DNA of 64,000 nucleotides from an uncultured Cohaesibacter sp. (GCF_963667045.1 NZ_OY762934.1:2349501-2413500), one strand, 5' to 3'; positions 44,016 to 53,783 are shown, counted from the first letter of the stretch. Notes: generated from the sequence alone by a model not told the origin. Numbers and translations are program-made.

Positions 44016-44546
44016 ATGAAACAAGCTGTTCGCCTGGTAAACGCGGTTCTGGGAACCCTGACCGTCCTGGTCTTTACCATCCTTGTCGTCTGCGTTGTCT
44101 GGCAGGTGGTCTCACGTTTCATTCTTGGAACACCGAGCACCACCACCGACGAGATCGCCCGCTTCCTGTTCATGTGGGTGGCTTTTGTCGGCGCCGCCTA
44201 CACACTCGGCCTCAAACGCCATCTGGCCATCGATATCGTCCCGCTCATCCTTGAAGGCCCGGCCGTTCGCATCATTCGCGTCCTCGTTTTGCTGATTGTT
44301 GCTGCCTTTGCCGGCGTGGTCATGTTCTACGGCGGTCTCGAGCTGATGTTCAAGACGCTGGAATCCGGTCAGATGACCCCGGCCCTTCGCCTGCCTATGG
44401 GCTATGTCTATGGCGCCATCCCCTTCTCGGGCGCCATGATGCTGTTCTATTGCGCGGCGCTGATCGTTGAACTGTTCGACCCGGAAAGCGAAGCCGAAAA
44501 TAGTGAAGAGGCTTCAACCCCGGCAGCACCGACCGGCCAAGACTAA
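44016..44546 (+). CDS. TRAP transporter small permease (DctQ family)
   Basis: A 176-residue membrane protein with four helices typical of DctQ (AVLGTLTVLVFTILVVCVVWQVVSRF, then EIARFLFMWVAFVGAAYTLG and two more). It has the conserved residues of the small TRAP subunit and an acidic C-terminal tail. SD-like GGAG lies at the expected distance. It precedes dctM by 27 bp; together they form the sodium-driven channel for the divergent DctP protein. Confidence 0.93.
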   Translation: MKQAVRLVNAVLGTLTVLVFTILVVCVVWQVVSRFILGTPSTTTDEIARFLFMWVAFVGAAYTLGLKRHLAIDIVPLILEGPAVRIIRVLVLLIVAAFAGVVMFYGGLELMFKTLESGQMTPALRLPMGYVYGAIPFSGAMMLFYCAALIVELFDPESEAENSEEASTPAAPTGQD

Positions 44547-44573
44547 CAGGACCGAAGAGAGAGTATCCAAACC

Positions 44574-45884
44574 ATGGAATGGCAAGCAACTATCACGCTG
44601 TTTACGATCTTCATCGTCCTGATGGCATTCAGCGTTCCAATTTCCTTCGCAATCGGTATCGCAACCATGTTCACCTTCATGGTGATCAACATGTCGTTCG
44701 ACCAGGCGATCTTCATCGTCGCCCAGCAGATGGCCTCCGGCCTTGACAGCTTCACGCTGCTGGCGATCCCCTTCTTCATTCTGGCAGGCAACATCATGAA
44801 CCGCGGCGGTATCGCCATGCGCCTCATCGAATTCGCCAAGATCCTTGGTGGTCGCCTGCCGGGGTCGCTGGCCCACTGCAACGTGCTGGCCAACATGATG
44901 TTCGGTGCGATTTCAGGCTCTGCCGTGGCTTCCGCCGCGGCCGTTGGTGGCGTGATGTCACCGCTGCAGAAGAAAGAGGGCTATGACCCAGCCTTCTCGG
45001 CAGCCGTCAACATCGCCTCCTGTCCTACCGGCCTGCTGATCCCACCGTCCACCACCTTCATCGTCTACTCGCTCATCACCGGCGGCACCTCGATTGCAGC
45101 CTTGTTCGTGGCTGGCTACCTGCCAGGCATTCTGATGGGTCTGGGACTGATGGTCGTCGCCGGTTTCATCGCAAAGAAGCGCGGCTATGCCGTATCCGAG
45201 CGCCCGAGCCGCAAGGAAATGTGTGAAAAGACCAAGGCAGCCATCCTGCCGCTGGGCCTGATCATCATCATCATGGGCGGCATCGTCGGCGGTATCTTCA
45301 CCGCAACCGAAGCTTCTGCCGTTGCCGTCGTCTACACCCTGTTTCTGGCTCTCGTCTGGTATCGCGAAATCTCGGTTCGCGACCTGCCGAAGATCATTCT
45401 GGAATCTGCGGTTACCACCTCCATCGTGCTGCTGATGGTTGGCTGCTCCATCGGCATGTCCAAGGCCATGGCCTTCTCGGACATTCCTTTCTACATCTCC
45501 GAGGCCCTGCTTGCGATTTCCGATAACCCTTACGTCATCCTGCTGGTCATGAACATTGCCCTGCTGATCATCGGCACCTTCATGGACATGACCCCGGCGC
45601 TCCTCATCTTTACCCCGATCTTCCTGCCAGTGGTTCAGGATCTGGGCATGGATCCGGTGCACTTCGGCGTCATGATGACCTTCAACCTGTGCATCGGCAT
45701 CTGCACGCCACCGGTTGGTTCGGCCCTGTTCATCGGCTGCTCCGTCGGCAAGGTGGCCATCTCCAAGGTGCTCAAACCGATGCTGCCATTCTATGGCGTA
45801 CTGGTCGTGCTTCTGCTCGCCGTCACCTACATTCCAGAGCTCTCTCTGGTTCTGCCCCGCTTCTTCCTGGGCTACGGCGGCTAA
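44574..45884 (+). CDS. TRAP transporter large permease (DctM family)
   Basis: A 436-residue membrane protein of the DctM type, with about twelve helices. The hallmarks are PFFILAGNIMNRGGIAMRLIEFA, the GSLAHCNVLANMMFGAISGSAVASAAAVG stretch, and a late region GTFMDMTPALLIFTPIFLPV. It forms the transport channel with DctQ. It starts 27 bp after dctQ with GAAGAGAGAG upstream. A stem-loop follows before the GH31 gene. Confidence 0.96.
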   Translation: MEWQATITLFTIFIVLMAFSVPISFAIGIATMFTFMVINMSFDQAIFIVAQQMASGLDSFTLLAIPFFILAGNIMNRGGIAMRLIEFAKILGGRLPGSLAHCNVLANMMFGAISGSAVASAAAVGGVMSPLQKKEGYDPAFSAAVNIASCPTGLLIPPSTTFIVYSLITGGTSIAALFVAGYLPGILMGLGLMVVAGFIAKKRGYAVSERPSRKEMCEKTKAAILPLGLIIIIMGGIVGGIFTATEASAVAVVYTLFLALVWYREISVRDLPKIILESAVTTSIVLLMVGCSIGMSKAMAFSDIPFYISEALLAISDNPYVILLVMNIALLIIGTFMDMTPALLIFTPIFLPVVQDLGMDPVHFGVMMTFNLCIGICTPPVGSALFIGCSVGKVAISKVLKPMLPFYGVLVVLLLAVTYIPELSLVLPRFFLGYGG

Positions 45885-45901
45885 GTCCCCCTCGACGGTC
45901 C

Positions 45902-45931
45902 GGGGTAGCGAAGGGTTTCCCTCGCTGCCCC
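45902..45931 (+). other. Intercistronic stem-loop after dctM
   Basis: GGGGTAGCGA pairs with TCGCTGCCCC (one G-U pair) around a ten-base loop. No U tract, so it may stabilise the dctQM message rather than end it. Confidence 0.6.
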
Positions 45932-46018
45932 TCCACATTCCAAGAGCCAACAACCAATTCAACCATATGAGCGTGCCAGCCGCACCGGCAGGATTTTGCT
46001 CAAGCTTGGGAGACCCTC

Positions 46019-48403
46019 ATGTATCAGCTGAAAAAATGGACGCTCAAGAGCCAGACGGCCACAGGTGTCATTCTTGAAGTGGAAGGTCGACACAGCCTCC
46101 AGATCGATATTCTGGAAGACCGCATGGCGCGCGTTCAGCTTCTCAAGGACGGCAGCTACCGCCTTGATCGCAGCTGGACGGTCGCTCCGAACGGAAATGC
46201 CCCGCTGGAAGGCCGCAATCGCGCCTCGCTGGAAGGCTTTTCCTGCCCCTCCTTCACCACCGACCTGTCGGATGAAACCGTTACGCTTGCCACTGATCTG
46301 CTGAAGGTCACCGTGCGCAAGCCGCTTGGCCTTGTCTGGTTCGGACGCGCCAGCAGCAGCGACGACTGGCAACAGATCGCCGAAGACCGTCCGACCGGTG
46401 CCTACATGCTGGGCCGCAAGGATCACGCCCACAGCCACTTCCTGCGCCGCGCCAAGACGGACAAGTTCTACGGTCTTGGCGAGAAATCGGGCGAGCTGGA
46501 ACGCTCTGGCCGCCGCTTCGAAATGCGCAATCTGGATGCCATGGGCTACAACGCCAGCTCCACTGATCCGCTCTACAAGCATGTGCCGTTCACCATCACG
46601 CGGCTCGAAAGCGGCCTGTCCTATTCACTGTTCTATGACAACCTCGCCCCTTGCTGGTTCGATCTGGGCAACGAGCTGGACAACTATCATCAGCCGTTCC
46701 GCTCCTATCGCGCTGAAGACGGCGATCTCGACTATTACTTCACGCTCGGCCCGACCATTCTGGATCTGAGCAAGGCACATACGCAGCTGACGGGCGGCAC
46801 CGCCTTTCTGCCGCGCTGGTCGCTGGGTTATTCCGGCTCGACCATGTCCTACACCGACGCGCCGAACGCGCAGGAACAGCTGCACGGCTTCGTGCGCCTC
46901 ATCCAGCAGCATGACATCCCGTGCGACAGCTTCCAGCTGTCCTCCGGCTACACCTCCATCGGCCCGAAACGCTATGTGTTCAACTGGAACACCAAGAAGG
47001 TGCCTGATGCAAAGGGCATGGCCAAGGTCTTTGCCGATGCCGGTCTCGAGCTGATTGCCAACATCAAGCCCTGCCTGTTGCAGGACCATCCGCGTTATGG
47101 CGAAGCAGATACACTCGGGCTGTTCGTCAAGGACAGCGAAACCGGCTCGGCCGAACGCTCCGTCTTCTGGGACGACGAAGGCAGTCATCTGGACTTCACC
47201 AACCCGGACACCCAGAAATGGTGGCGCGACAACGTCAAGACCGCCCTTCTGGACTATGGCATCAACAGCACCTGGAACGACAACAACGAATATGAGATCT
47301 GGGACCGTCAGGCTCGCTGCGAAGGCTTTGGCGATCCGATCGAGATCGACCTCATCCGCCCGGTTCAGCCGCTGCTGATGACCCGCGCCTCCAACGACGC
47401 ACAGGTGGATTTCGCGCCGGAAAAACGCCCCTACCTGATCTCCCGTTCCGGATGCCCGGGCATCCAGCGCTATGCCCAGACCTGGTCCGGGGACAACCGC
47501 ACCAACTGGAACAGCCTCAAATACAACATCCGCATGGGCCTCGGCATGAGCCTTTCAGGCCTTTACAACGTCGGTCACGACGTAGGCGGCTTCTCGGGCG
47601 ACCGTCCGGATCCGGAACTGTTTGTGCGCTGGGTCCAGAACGGCATCTTCCATCCGCGCTTCACCATTCACAGCTGGAACGATGACCAGACGGTCAACGA
47701 GCCGTGGATGTATCCGGAAGTGACAGCCCACATCCGCAACGCCATCAATCTGCGTTACACGCTGCTGCCGTATCTCTATACCCTGCTCCATGATGCCGTG
47801 GTCAAGGACGAGCCGATGATCCGCCCGACCTTCCTCGACCACGAGCATGACGCACGCTGCTACGAGCCGACCGATGACTTCTTCCTCGGCCGCGACCTGC
47901 TGGTGGCCAACGTTGTGGAAGAAGGAGCCAAGACGCGCACCATCTACCTGCCGGACAACGGCGTGGGCTACTATGACTTCTGGTCCGGGGACTATTTCCA
48001 CGGCGGTCAGGAAGTCACTGTGCCGGTGGCTCTGGGCTCCATTCCGCTGTTCGTCAAGGCAGGCACGGTGCTGACCCTGTCACCGGGTGTCAAGCGTTCC
48101 GGCGCGGTTGCCGGTCAGCGTCGCCAGATCGTCGTCTATCCGCTTCCGGGACAGCGCAGCTGCTCGTTCGAAGCGGAAGTGTATGAAGACGCCGTCGACA
48201 ATGTGGACGCTCTTTCGGGCAATCACCGCCTGACCAAATTCACGGTCACGCAGACCGCAACCACCCTTGATATCGACTGGCACCATGACGGCCAGTTCGA
48301 CCCGGCCCTTGAAGGCTGCAAGGTCAGTGTTGCGACCCGCGATGCCCGCCTGTTGACCGTTTGTGGCCAACAATATGAAACCGGCACTCTGTTGCCATTC
48401 TGA
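46019..48403 (+). CDS. Glycoside hydrolase family 31 (alpha-glycosidase)
   Basis: A 794-residue GH31 enzyme. The N-terminal beta domain (RRAKTDKFYGLGEKSGELERSG) leads to a TIM barrel with nucleophile Asp421 in WNDNNEYE and acid/base Asp492 in WSGDN, then beta-sandwich C-terminal domains. GH31 covers alpha-glucosidase, alpha-xylosidase and related activities; the exact substrate is not clear from sequence. No signal peptide is seen, so it acts inside the cell. Location in the uronate island suggests cleavage of an imported alpha-linked uronide or a glycoside that carries glucuronate (inference). Confidence 0.92.
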   Translation: MYQLKKWTLKSQTATGVILEVEGRHSLQIDILEDRMARVQLLKDGSYRLDRSWTVAPNGNAPLEGRNRASLEGFSCPSFTTDLSDETVTLATDLLKVTVRKPLGLVWFGRASSSDDWQQIAEDRPTGAYMLGRKDHAHSHFLRRAKTDKFYGLGEKSGELERSGRRFEMRNLDAMGYNASSTDPLYKHVPFTITRLESGLSYSLFYDNLAPCWFDLGNELDNYHQPFRSYRAEDGDLDYYFTLGPTILDLSKAHTQLTGGTAFLPRWSLGYSGSTMSYTDAPNAQEQLHGFVRLIQQHDIPCDSFQLSSGYTSIGPKRYVFNWNTKKVPDAKGMAKVFADAGLELIANIKPCLLQDHPRYGEADTLGLFVKDSETGSAERSVFWDDEGSHLDFTNPDTQKWWRDNVKTALLDYGINSTWNDNNEYEIWDRQARCEGFGDPIEIDLIRPVQPLLMTRASNDAQVDFAPEKRPYLISRSGCPGIQRYAQTWSGDNRTNWNSLKYNIRMGLGMSLSGLYNVGHDVGGFSGDRPDPELFVRWVQNGIFHPRFTIHSWNDDQTVNEPWMYPEVTAHIRNAINLRYTLLPYLYTLLHDAVVKDEPMIRPTFLDHEHDARCYEPTDDFFLGRDLLVANVVEEGAKTRTIYLPDNGVGYYDFWSGDYFHGGQEVTVPVALGSIPLFVKAGTVLTLSPGVKRSGAVAGQRRQIVVYPLPGQRSCSFEAEVYEDAVDNVDALSGNHRLTKFTVTQTATTLDIDWHHDGQFDPALEGCKVSVATRDARLLTVCGQQYETGTLLPF

Positions 48404-48416
48404 TCTGGAGATTTTC

Positions 48417-49886
48417 ATGACCATTTCCGATTTGCTCAACGCTCCGGGCAACCCGCAACTGCCCGACTATGACCGCAAGGGTCTGCGTCCTCGCCTCATC
48501 CATCTGGGCTTTGGCGCTTTCGCCCGCGCCCACTGGATGAGCTACCATCAGGACTTCCTGCTGAAGCATCCGGCCAGTGACTGGGGTGTCGTCGTCAGCG
48601 ACATCCTGTTCGGGGCCGACCGTTTCGGACAGCTGGAAGAGAATGACCATCTTTACAGCGTTCTGGAACACGGCGACGCCGGCTCGAACCTGCGCATCAT
48701 CGGCTCCATCGTCAAGACCGCCCATCCGGAGCGCGGGGGCATGGATGCCTTCTTTGCGCCGTTCCTCGAAAAGGACGTGGCCATCGTTTCCATGACCGTC
48801 ACCGAAAAGGGCTACTGCCTGGCCGGTGGCAAGCTGGACGAAAGCAACCCGGCGATCAAACATGACCTCGAGCATCCGCACACGCCGAAATCGGCTATTG
48901 GCGCTCTGGTGGAAGCCCTGCGTCGGCGGCGTGATGCCGGTCTTGACGGGTTCACCATTCTCAGCCTCGACAACCTGCCAGCCAACGGCAAGTTGTGCCA
49001 GCTGGCCGTGACCAGCTTTGTCGAGAAACTCGACGCCGAGCTGGCCAAGTGGATCAAGGCGCACGTGACCTTCCCTTGCTCCATGGTCGACCGCATCGTT
49101 CCGGCCCTCACCGACGAGAGCCGCGCCCTGATCAAGGAAACCCTTGGCGGCATGGAAGATCCGAACGGCATCGTCTGCGAACCGTTCCGTCAGTGGGTGA
49201 TCGAAGACAATTTCGTCAAGGGCCGTCCGGCTTGGGAAGAAGTCGGCGCACAGTTCGTGCCTGATGTCGAACCTTTCGAGGAAATGAAACTGCGCACCCT
49301 CAACGGCGCCCATTCCTTCCTCGCCTACCTTGGCTATCTCGGCGGCTATGAAACCATCGACGCCTGCATGGGTGACGAGAGCTACAGGAAGGCCGCACAC
49401 ACACTGATGGTCAAGGAACAGCAGCCGACGCTTCATGTTCCCGGCGATGTGGATCTGGACGCCTATGCCGACGCCCTGATTGCCCGCTTCTCCAACAGTC
49501 AGCTCAAGCACAAGACCGCGCAGATCGCTTCCGACGGCAGCCAGAAACTGCCACAGCGCATGCTGGCCTCCATCAGCTGGCACATCGATCACGGCTCCGA
49601 CTGGTCGCTGTTGGCGCTCGGCGTTGCCGGATGGCTGCGCTTCATGACCGGCACGGACGAAAAGGGTCAACCAACCCCGATCAACGACCCGCTGGCCGAC
49701 CAGATTGCCCAGAAGGCGCTGCAGCTGCCAAACTGGGAAGCCTACATCAACGGTGTTCTGCAGATGGATGCCATCTTCCCGGCAAAGCTGGCCCAGAACC
49801 CGGCTTTCGTAACGCGCATCAAGGCAACCTATTCGACGCTGGCACAGACCGGTGCGAAGGCGACTGTTGCCGCTGCGATCGCTTGA
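48417..49886 (+). CDS. uxuB: Fructuronate reductase (mannitol dehydrogenase family)
   Basis: UxuB reduces D-fructuronate to D-mannonate with NADH. The 489-residue protein is of the long-chain mannitol dehydrogenase family: LIHLGFGAFARAHWMSYHQ forms the N-terminal nucleotide-binding motif. SLDNLPANGKL and PCSMVDRIVPALT are conserved, and KLRTLNGAHSFLAYLGYLGG is the catalytic lysine region. Mannitol and tagaturonate reductases share this family; context selects fructuronate. ATG at 48417 has GGAG upstream and lies 14 bp after GH31. Confidence 0.93.
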   Translation: MTISDLLNAPGNPQLPDYDRKGLRPRLIHLGFGAFARAHWMSYHQDFLLKHPASDWGVVVSDILFGADRFGQLEENDHLYSVLEHGDAGSNLRIIGSIVKTAHPERGGMDAFFAPFLEKDVAIVSMTVTEKGYCLAGGKLDESNPAIKHDLEHPHTPKSAIGALVEALRRRRDAGLDGFTILSLDNLPANGKLCQLAVTSFVEKLDAELAKWIKAHVTFPCSMVDRIVPALTDESRALIKETLGGMEDPNGIVCEPFRQWVIEDNFVKGRPAWEEVGAQFVPDVEPFEEMKLRTLNGAHSFLAYLGYLGGYETIDACMGDESYRKAAHTLMVKEQQPTLHVPGDVDLDAYADALIARFSNSQLKHKTAQIASDGSQKLPQRMLASISWHIDHGSDWSLLALGVAGWLRFMTGTDEKGQPTPINDPLADQIAQKALQLPNWEAYINGVLQMDAIFPAKLAQNPAFVTRIKATYSTLAQTGAKATVAAAIA

Positions 49887-49913
49887 TTTTTCAAGAGAGA
49901 TCGACCCGACACG

Positions 49914-49949
49914 AAGCCTTCAGGTCTGATGATCTGAAGGCTTGTTTTT
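49914..49949 (+). terminator. Terminator after uxuB
   Basis: AAGCCTTCAG (49914-49923) pairs with CTGAAGGCTT (49934-49943), then GTTTTTC. It lies 28 bp after uxuB, so uxaC may depend on read-through or its own promoter. Confidence 0.88.
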
Positions 49950-49983
49950 CATGTAGCCCTCGCTCATGACAGGAGAAAACACC

Positions 49984-51396
49984 ATGCAACCATTTCTGGG
50001 CCCCGATTTCCTGCTCGATACGGCAGCCGCCCGTCACCTCTATCATGACGTAGCAGAACACCTGCCGATCGTCGACTATCACAACCATCTCATTCCCGAG
50101 CAGATCGCCAATGACAGAAAATGGGAAACCATCGGCGAGGTCTGGCTGGCGGGCGACCACTACAAGTGGCGCGCCATGCGCTGGGCTGGCGTTGCGGAAG
50201 AAAAGGTCTCCGGAGCCGCTTCCTTCAGGGAAAAGTTCGATGCCTTTGCCGAGGTGATGCCGAAGTGCTTCGGCAACCCGCTCTATCACTGGACCCATCT
50301 GGAACTGCAGCGGGCGTTCGGCATTACGGAATGCCTTTCGCCGAAAACCGCCGATGCGATCTGGGAGAAGGCCAACGGCATGCTGGCCGAAGACAGCCAC
50401 TCTGCCCGTGGCCTGCTGCGCCAGTTCAAGGTCGAGTTTGTGGGCACCACCGACGCGCCATGCGACGATCTGGCCTTCCACAAGCAGATGGCCGCAGATG
50501 CCAGCCTTGACGACATGATCGTTGCTCCGAGCTTCCGCCCGGATGCAGCCTACAAGATCGACCTGCCGGGCTTTGCCGGTTTCCTTGGTGATCTGGCCAA
50601 GGTGGTCGGCTATTCCGTCGACAGCTACACGCCGCTGATCAAGGCTCTTATCGAGCGCCTCGACCATTTTGTGGCGCACGGCTGCAAGGCAACGGACCAC
50701 GGCATCGAAATCCTGCGCTTTGCCAAGCCGGTCGATGCGGCAACCCTTGACGCCATCATCGCCAGACGCCTGGCTGGTGAAGCGCTCTCCGAGCTTGAGA
50801 TCGCCCAGTTCCAGACCACCATGTTCGTTGACCTCTCCAAGGCCTATTACGACCGCAAACTGGTCATGCAGCTGCATATCGGCGCCGTGCGCAACAACAA
50901 CCATCGCCTGTTCCAGACCATCGGAGCCGATGTTGGTGGCGATTCCATCAATGACCGCCCGATCGCCGTCGAACTCAACGGCCTGCTGGGTGAAATGGAC
51001 CGGGATGGCCATCTGCCCAAGACCATTCTCTACCACCTCAATTCGGCCTTCAACGAAGTCATCGTCTCCACGGCAGGCAACTTTCAGGATGGTGAAATTG
51101 CTGGCAAGGTGCAGGCAGGCTCGGGCTGGTGGTTCAACGACCAGCTTGATGGCATGGAACGCCAGATGACCCATCTCTCGCAGATGGGCCTGTTCTCGCA
51201 CTTCATCGGCATGCTGACCGACAGCCGTTCCTTCCTGTCCTTCCCGCGGCATGAATATTTCCGCCGCCTGGTCTGCCAGATGGTTGGCCGCTGGGTCGAA
51301 ACCGGCTATGTGCCCAATGACCCGGAACTGCTGGACAAGATGGTCCGCGATGTCTGCTATCAGAACGCGGCAAACTGGTTCCTGCCCGGCAAGTAG
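49984..51396 (+). CDS. uxaC: Glucuronate isomerase
   Basis: UxaC converts D-glucuronate to D-fructuronate (and galacturonate to tagaturonate). The 470-residue length is normal. The signature YHNHLIPEQIANDRKW carries the metal-binding HxH-like motif near residue 35, and KWRAMRWAG is conserved. The C-terminal region has YTNPEL-like PNDPELLDKMVRDVCYQNAANWF. ATG at 49984 is preceded by AGGAG; an in-frame ATG at 49966 overlaps that site. Sits between two terminators. Confidence 0.97.
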   Translation: MQPFLGPDFLLDTAAARHLYHDVAEHLPIVDYHNHLIPEQIANDRKWETIGEVWLAGDHYKWRAMRWAGVAEEKVSGAASFREKFDAFAEVMPKCFGNPLYHWTHLELQRAFGITECLSPKTADAIWEKANGMLAEDSHSARGLLRQFKVEFVGTTDAPCDDLAFHKQMAADASLDDMIVAPSFRPDAAYKIDLPGFAGFLGDLAKVVGYSVDSYTPLIKALIERLDHFVAHGCKATDHGIEILRFAKPVDAATLDAIIARRLAGEALSELEIAQFQTTMFVDLSKAYYDRKLVMQLHIGAVRNNNHRLFQTIGADVGGDSINDRPIAVELNGLLGEMDRDGHLPKTILYHLNSAFNEVIVSTAGNFQDGEIAGKVQAGSGWWFNDQLDGMERQMTHLSQMGLFSHFIGMLTDSRSFLSFPRHEYFRRLVCQMVGRWVETGYVPNDPELLDKMVRDVCYQNAANWFLPGK

Positions 51397-51456
51397 GCCT
51401 CTTCGTGTAGAGGCCATGCTGCCCGGCTCAGGAAATCGAGGGCAAGACACGCGATC

Positions 51457-51487
51457 AACCGGCGGAATAACTCCCGCCGGTTTTTCT
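51457..51487 (+). terminator. Terminator after uxaC
   Basis: AACCGGCGG (51457-51465) pairs with CCGCCGGTT (51474-51482), then TTTCTTTA. Strong stem, about 60 bp after the uxaC stop. Confidence 0.9.
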
Positions 51488-51707
51488 TTATACATCAATC
51501 TCTTTTAGCGTCTTTTAATTGCATTAACGAAGCTGGATAAATTTTTGGCAAGCTTTCTTAAAATATGATATATATCAAATTGAGAACTGTTGCCAGAAAG
51601 AGGGGGCAACTTTCGGCCACTTGAACAAAACCAGCCAAAAATCAAGTTCATCTTTCATGATGCTTTGATTGTAGATCCTGCCAACAAAGAAACAAAAGGG
51701 ATATACC
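51488..51707 (+). promoter_or_regulatory. Likely kdgA promoter region
   Basis: An AT-rich stretch with TTGGCA (51545-51550) and TATATA (51569-51574), 18 bp apart, as a candidate promoter. A short inverted repeat GTTGCC/GGCAAC follows (51589-51594, 51605-51610). AAGGGATATACC precedes the kdgA start as ribosome site. Confidence 0.5.
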
Positions 51708-52355
51708 ATGCATCCTAAAGTCTCCCCGTTGCTGTCGGGAGCCAAGGTCATACCGGTTCTCGTCATCGAGAACCCTGATGATGCCCAGCCGCTTGGCCAG
51801 TGTCTTTTCGACAATGGACTGCCGGTTCTGGAAGTCACCTTGCGCAGTGATGCTGCGTTCAAGGCCATTGAGAATATTGCCACCAAGGTTGAGGGCGTCG
51901 TCATCGGTGTCGGCTCGATCCTCACCGAAATGCAGCTGAACTCTGCCCAATCCGCAGGTGGCTGGTTCGGCGATTCCCCCGGTGTTTCGGAAAGGCTGTT
52001 GCGGGCACTTGAGCTCAGCGACTGGCCGTTTTTGCCCGGGGCCGGTTCGCTCTCGGAAATCCTGACCCTCAGGGAGGTTGGCTTTTCGGAACTGAAGCTG
52101 TTCCCGGCGGAAGTCTCTGGTGGGGTCTCGATGCTGAAATCCATTGCTGGCCCGGTGCAGGATGTGGCGTTCTGCCCGACCGGAGATGTCAGCTCTGCCA
52201 ATGCCCGCGATTATCTCAAACAGCCGAATGTCTTTGCCATCGGCGGCAGCTGGATTGCCCCCCCCGACCTGGTCCATGCCCGAGACTGGACCGAGATCGG
52301 CCGCCGGGCACGCGAGGCCGCAGGCTTGGGCGTACAATGGAAAACGGCCGTCTGA
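51708..52355 (+). CDS. kdgA: 2-dehydro-3-deoxy-phosphogluconate (KDPG) aldolase
   Basis: KDPG aldolase splits KDPG into pyruvate and glyceraldehyde-3-phosphate. The 215-residue class I aldolase shows the family pattern: VIPVLVIENPDDA, catalytic Glu42 and Arg46 in LEVTLRS, GVGSILTEMQ, and the Schiff-base Lys130 in ELKLFPAE. The usual VSPG motif reads GDSPG here, a small deviation. It completes the glucuronate route. The KDG kinase that makes its substrate is not in the window. Confidence 0.9.
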   Translation: MHPKVSPLLSGAKVIPVLVIENPDDAQPLGQCLFDNGLPVLEVTLRSDAAFKAIENIATKVEGVVIGVGSILTEMQLNSAQSAGGWFGDSPGVSERLLRALELSDWPFLPGAGSLSEILTLREVGFSELKLFPAEVSGGVSMLKSIAGPVQDVAFCPTGDVSSANARDYLKQPNVFAIGGSWIAPPDLVHARDWTEIGRRAREAAGLGVQWKTAV

Positions 52356-52384
52356 CGGTTACCCTCACACATGCTCTTGACAGC

Positions 52385-52415
52385 AGGGCCGGGGATCCTT
52401 CTTCCGGCCCTTTTG
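52385..52415 (+). terminator. Terminator after kdgA
   Basis: AGGGCCGG (52385-52392) pairs with CCGGCCCT (52404-52411), then TTTG. About 30 bp after the stop. Confidence 0.75.
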
Positions 52416-52550
52416 CCTGTTCGCTCCAACCTATCCCCTCAAACAAGACAGGGACTGACGGCATTTCCCAACTAGACCGTTTCGGCGATTTCCCCTAGCA
52501 TCACGGCACGGCCAAATTGATTTGATTTGTCCATTGCCGGAGCCATTCCA

Positions 52551-53657
52551 ATGACCATCAAATGTCCCAGCTTTCCCAGCCTGTCCGCCTTTCGCACCAT
52601 CACCGTGGCAACGCGCCATGCAGCAGGGGCTCTAGTTGCAGTGACGGTTGCCTTGTCCGGGTCTCATGCGCTTGCCGAAGATGGGGATTCCTCTATCGAC
52701 CTGCGCCTCTTCGGGCAAAATGTCATCGAGGGATATGAGGGCTGCCACCTCGCTTTCTGGCAGGCCAACAAATCTCCCGAGATCGACAAATACGCCTATG
52801 TTCTGTATGCGCCATTCAATGACGGCGAGGAGTTGCCAGCCTGGATGAAGGTGGGGCAGACCGTCTATGAAATGCAGCGGGAAGACACCGTTTCGGTCAA
52901 CGACCGGGCGCTTGAGCCCCTGCGGCTCTATCGCAGCCCCGATGGCGCCTACACGGCTCTGCTCGAGGTTACCGATCAGCATACCGACAGAGACAATATC
53001 ATTGCCGACAAGGCCAAGCTGACGATCACCCAGTCCAAGCACTATCCCTTTGTCATTTCGGTCAAGGGAGGGATCTATTGCCCCGCAACAGCGCCGTCTT
53101 CCCAGTCGAGCAATGCGGCCCCTGCCCCTTCCGTTGAGCAGCCCTATGGCGATCCCATTCCGCTCGGCCCGGCTGTTCCGTTCGAGAGCCTAGATGCCAT
53201 ACCCGCGGGTGTGCGGTCCGTTGTTGCCCGTGACGCCCCCGAATGCGCCATGGACCAGACGGCAGGACACGGCAACCATTATGCCATCAGCGATGCCGTC
53301 ACCCTGTGGGAGGTGCCCTGCAATCTCTACCCCCGCACAGGTAGCTCGGTCTATGTGGTCAGCATGAACGAGAATACGGACTATTCCACGCTGCTGACCG
53401 TGCCACCGCTCCCCGGCTTTGAAGATGCCGATCCCAATCACGAGATTCGTAACCCGCAGATGGATACAGAAAGCGGAACTGCGACATCGGAATATTATGA
53501 CGGCGACGGGACCTGTGGCAGCTTCGAGGCCTACCAGTTGCGGTCGGTTGAGGGAGAGGCGTTGGAATTTTTCCTCACAGAATATCGCGAGAAACCGGAA
53601 TGCGATGGCGTGCAGGCAGATGCACGGACATTCCCGCTGGTCTACAAGGCGCAATAG
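52551..53657 (+). CDS. Exported DUF1176-like protein
   Basis: A 368-residue exported protein: signal region about 20-42 (long n-region, then GALVAVTVALSGSHALA), then two related halves. The C-terminal half has the DUF1176 pattern. It shows a cysteine before PRTGSSVYVV, then NPQMDTESGTATSEYYDGDG with CGSFEAYQ, and a final EKPECDG. DUF1176 proteins are of unknown function in the periplasm. ATG at 52551 has GGAG upstream; a TTG at 52527 is possible. No partner gene obvious. Confidence 0.75.
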   Translation: MTIKCPSFPSLSAFRTITVATRHAAGALVAVTVALSGSHALAEDGDSSIDLRLFGQNVIEGYEGCHLAFWQANKSPEIDKYAYVLYAPFNDGEELPAWMKVGQTVYEMQREDTVSVNDRALEPLRLYRSPDGAYTALLEVTDQHTDRDNIIADKAKLTITQSKHYPFVISVKGGIYCPATAPSSQSSNAAPAPSVEQPYGDPIPLGPAVPFESLDAIPAGVRSVVARDAPECAMDQTAGHGNHYAISDAVTLWEVPCNLYPRTGSSVYVVSMNENTDYSTLLTVPPLPGFEDADPNHEIRNPQMDTESGTATSEYYDGDGTCGSFEAYQLRSVEGEALEFFLTEYREKPECDGVQADARTFPLVYKAQ

Positions 53658-53783
53658 GATCTCCGCCGGGAAGATCGGAAGCATCGCGACCAACCGGCTT
53701 GCCCCAGACTGTTCGCAGACCATCTGCAGACCATCTGCACCGGCGTCTGGGCTCCATTGCTGAACTGGACCGGGCGAGCAAAG

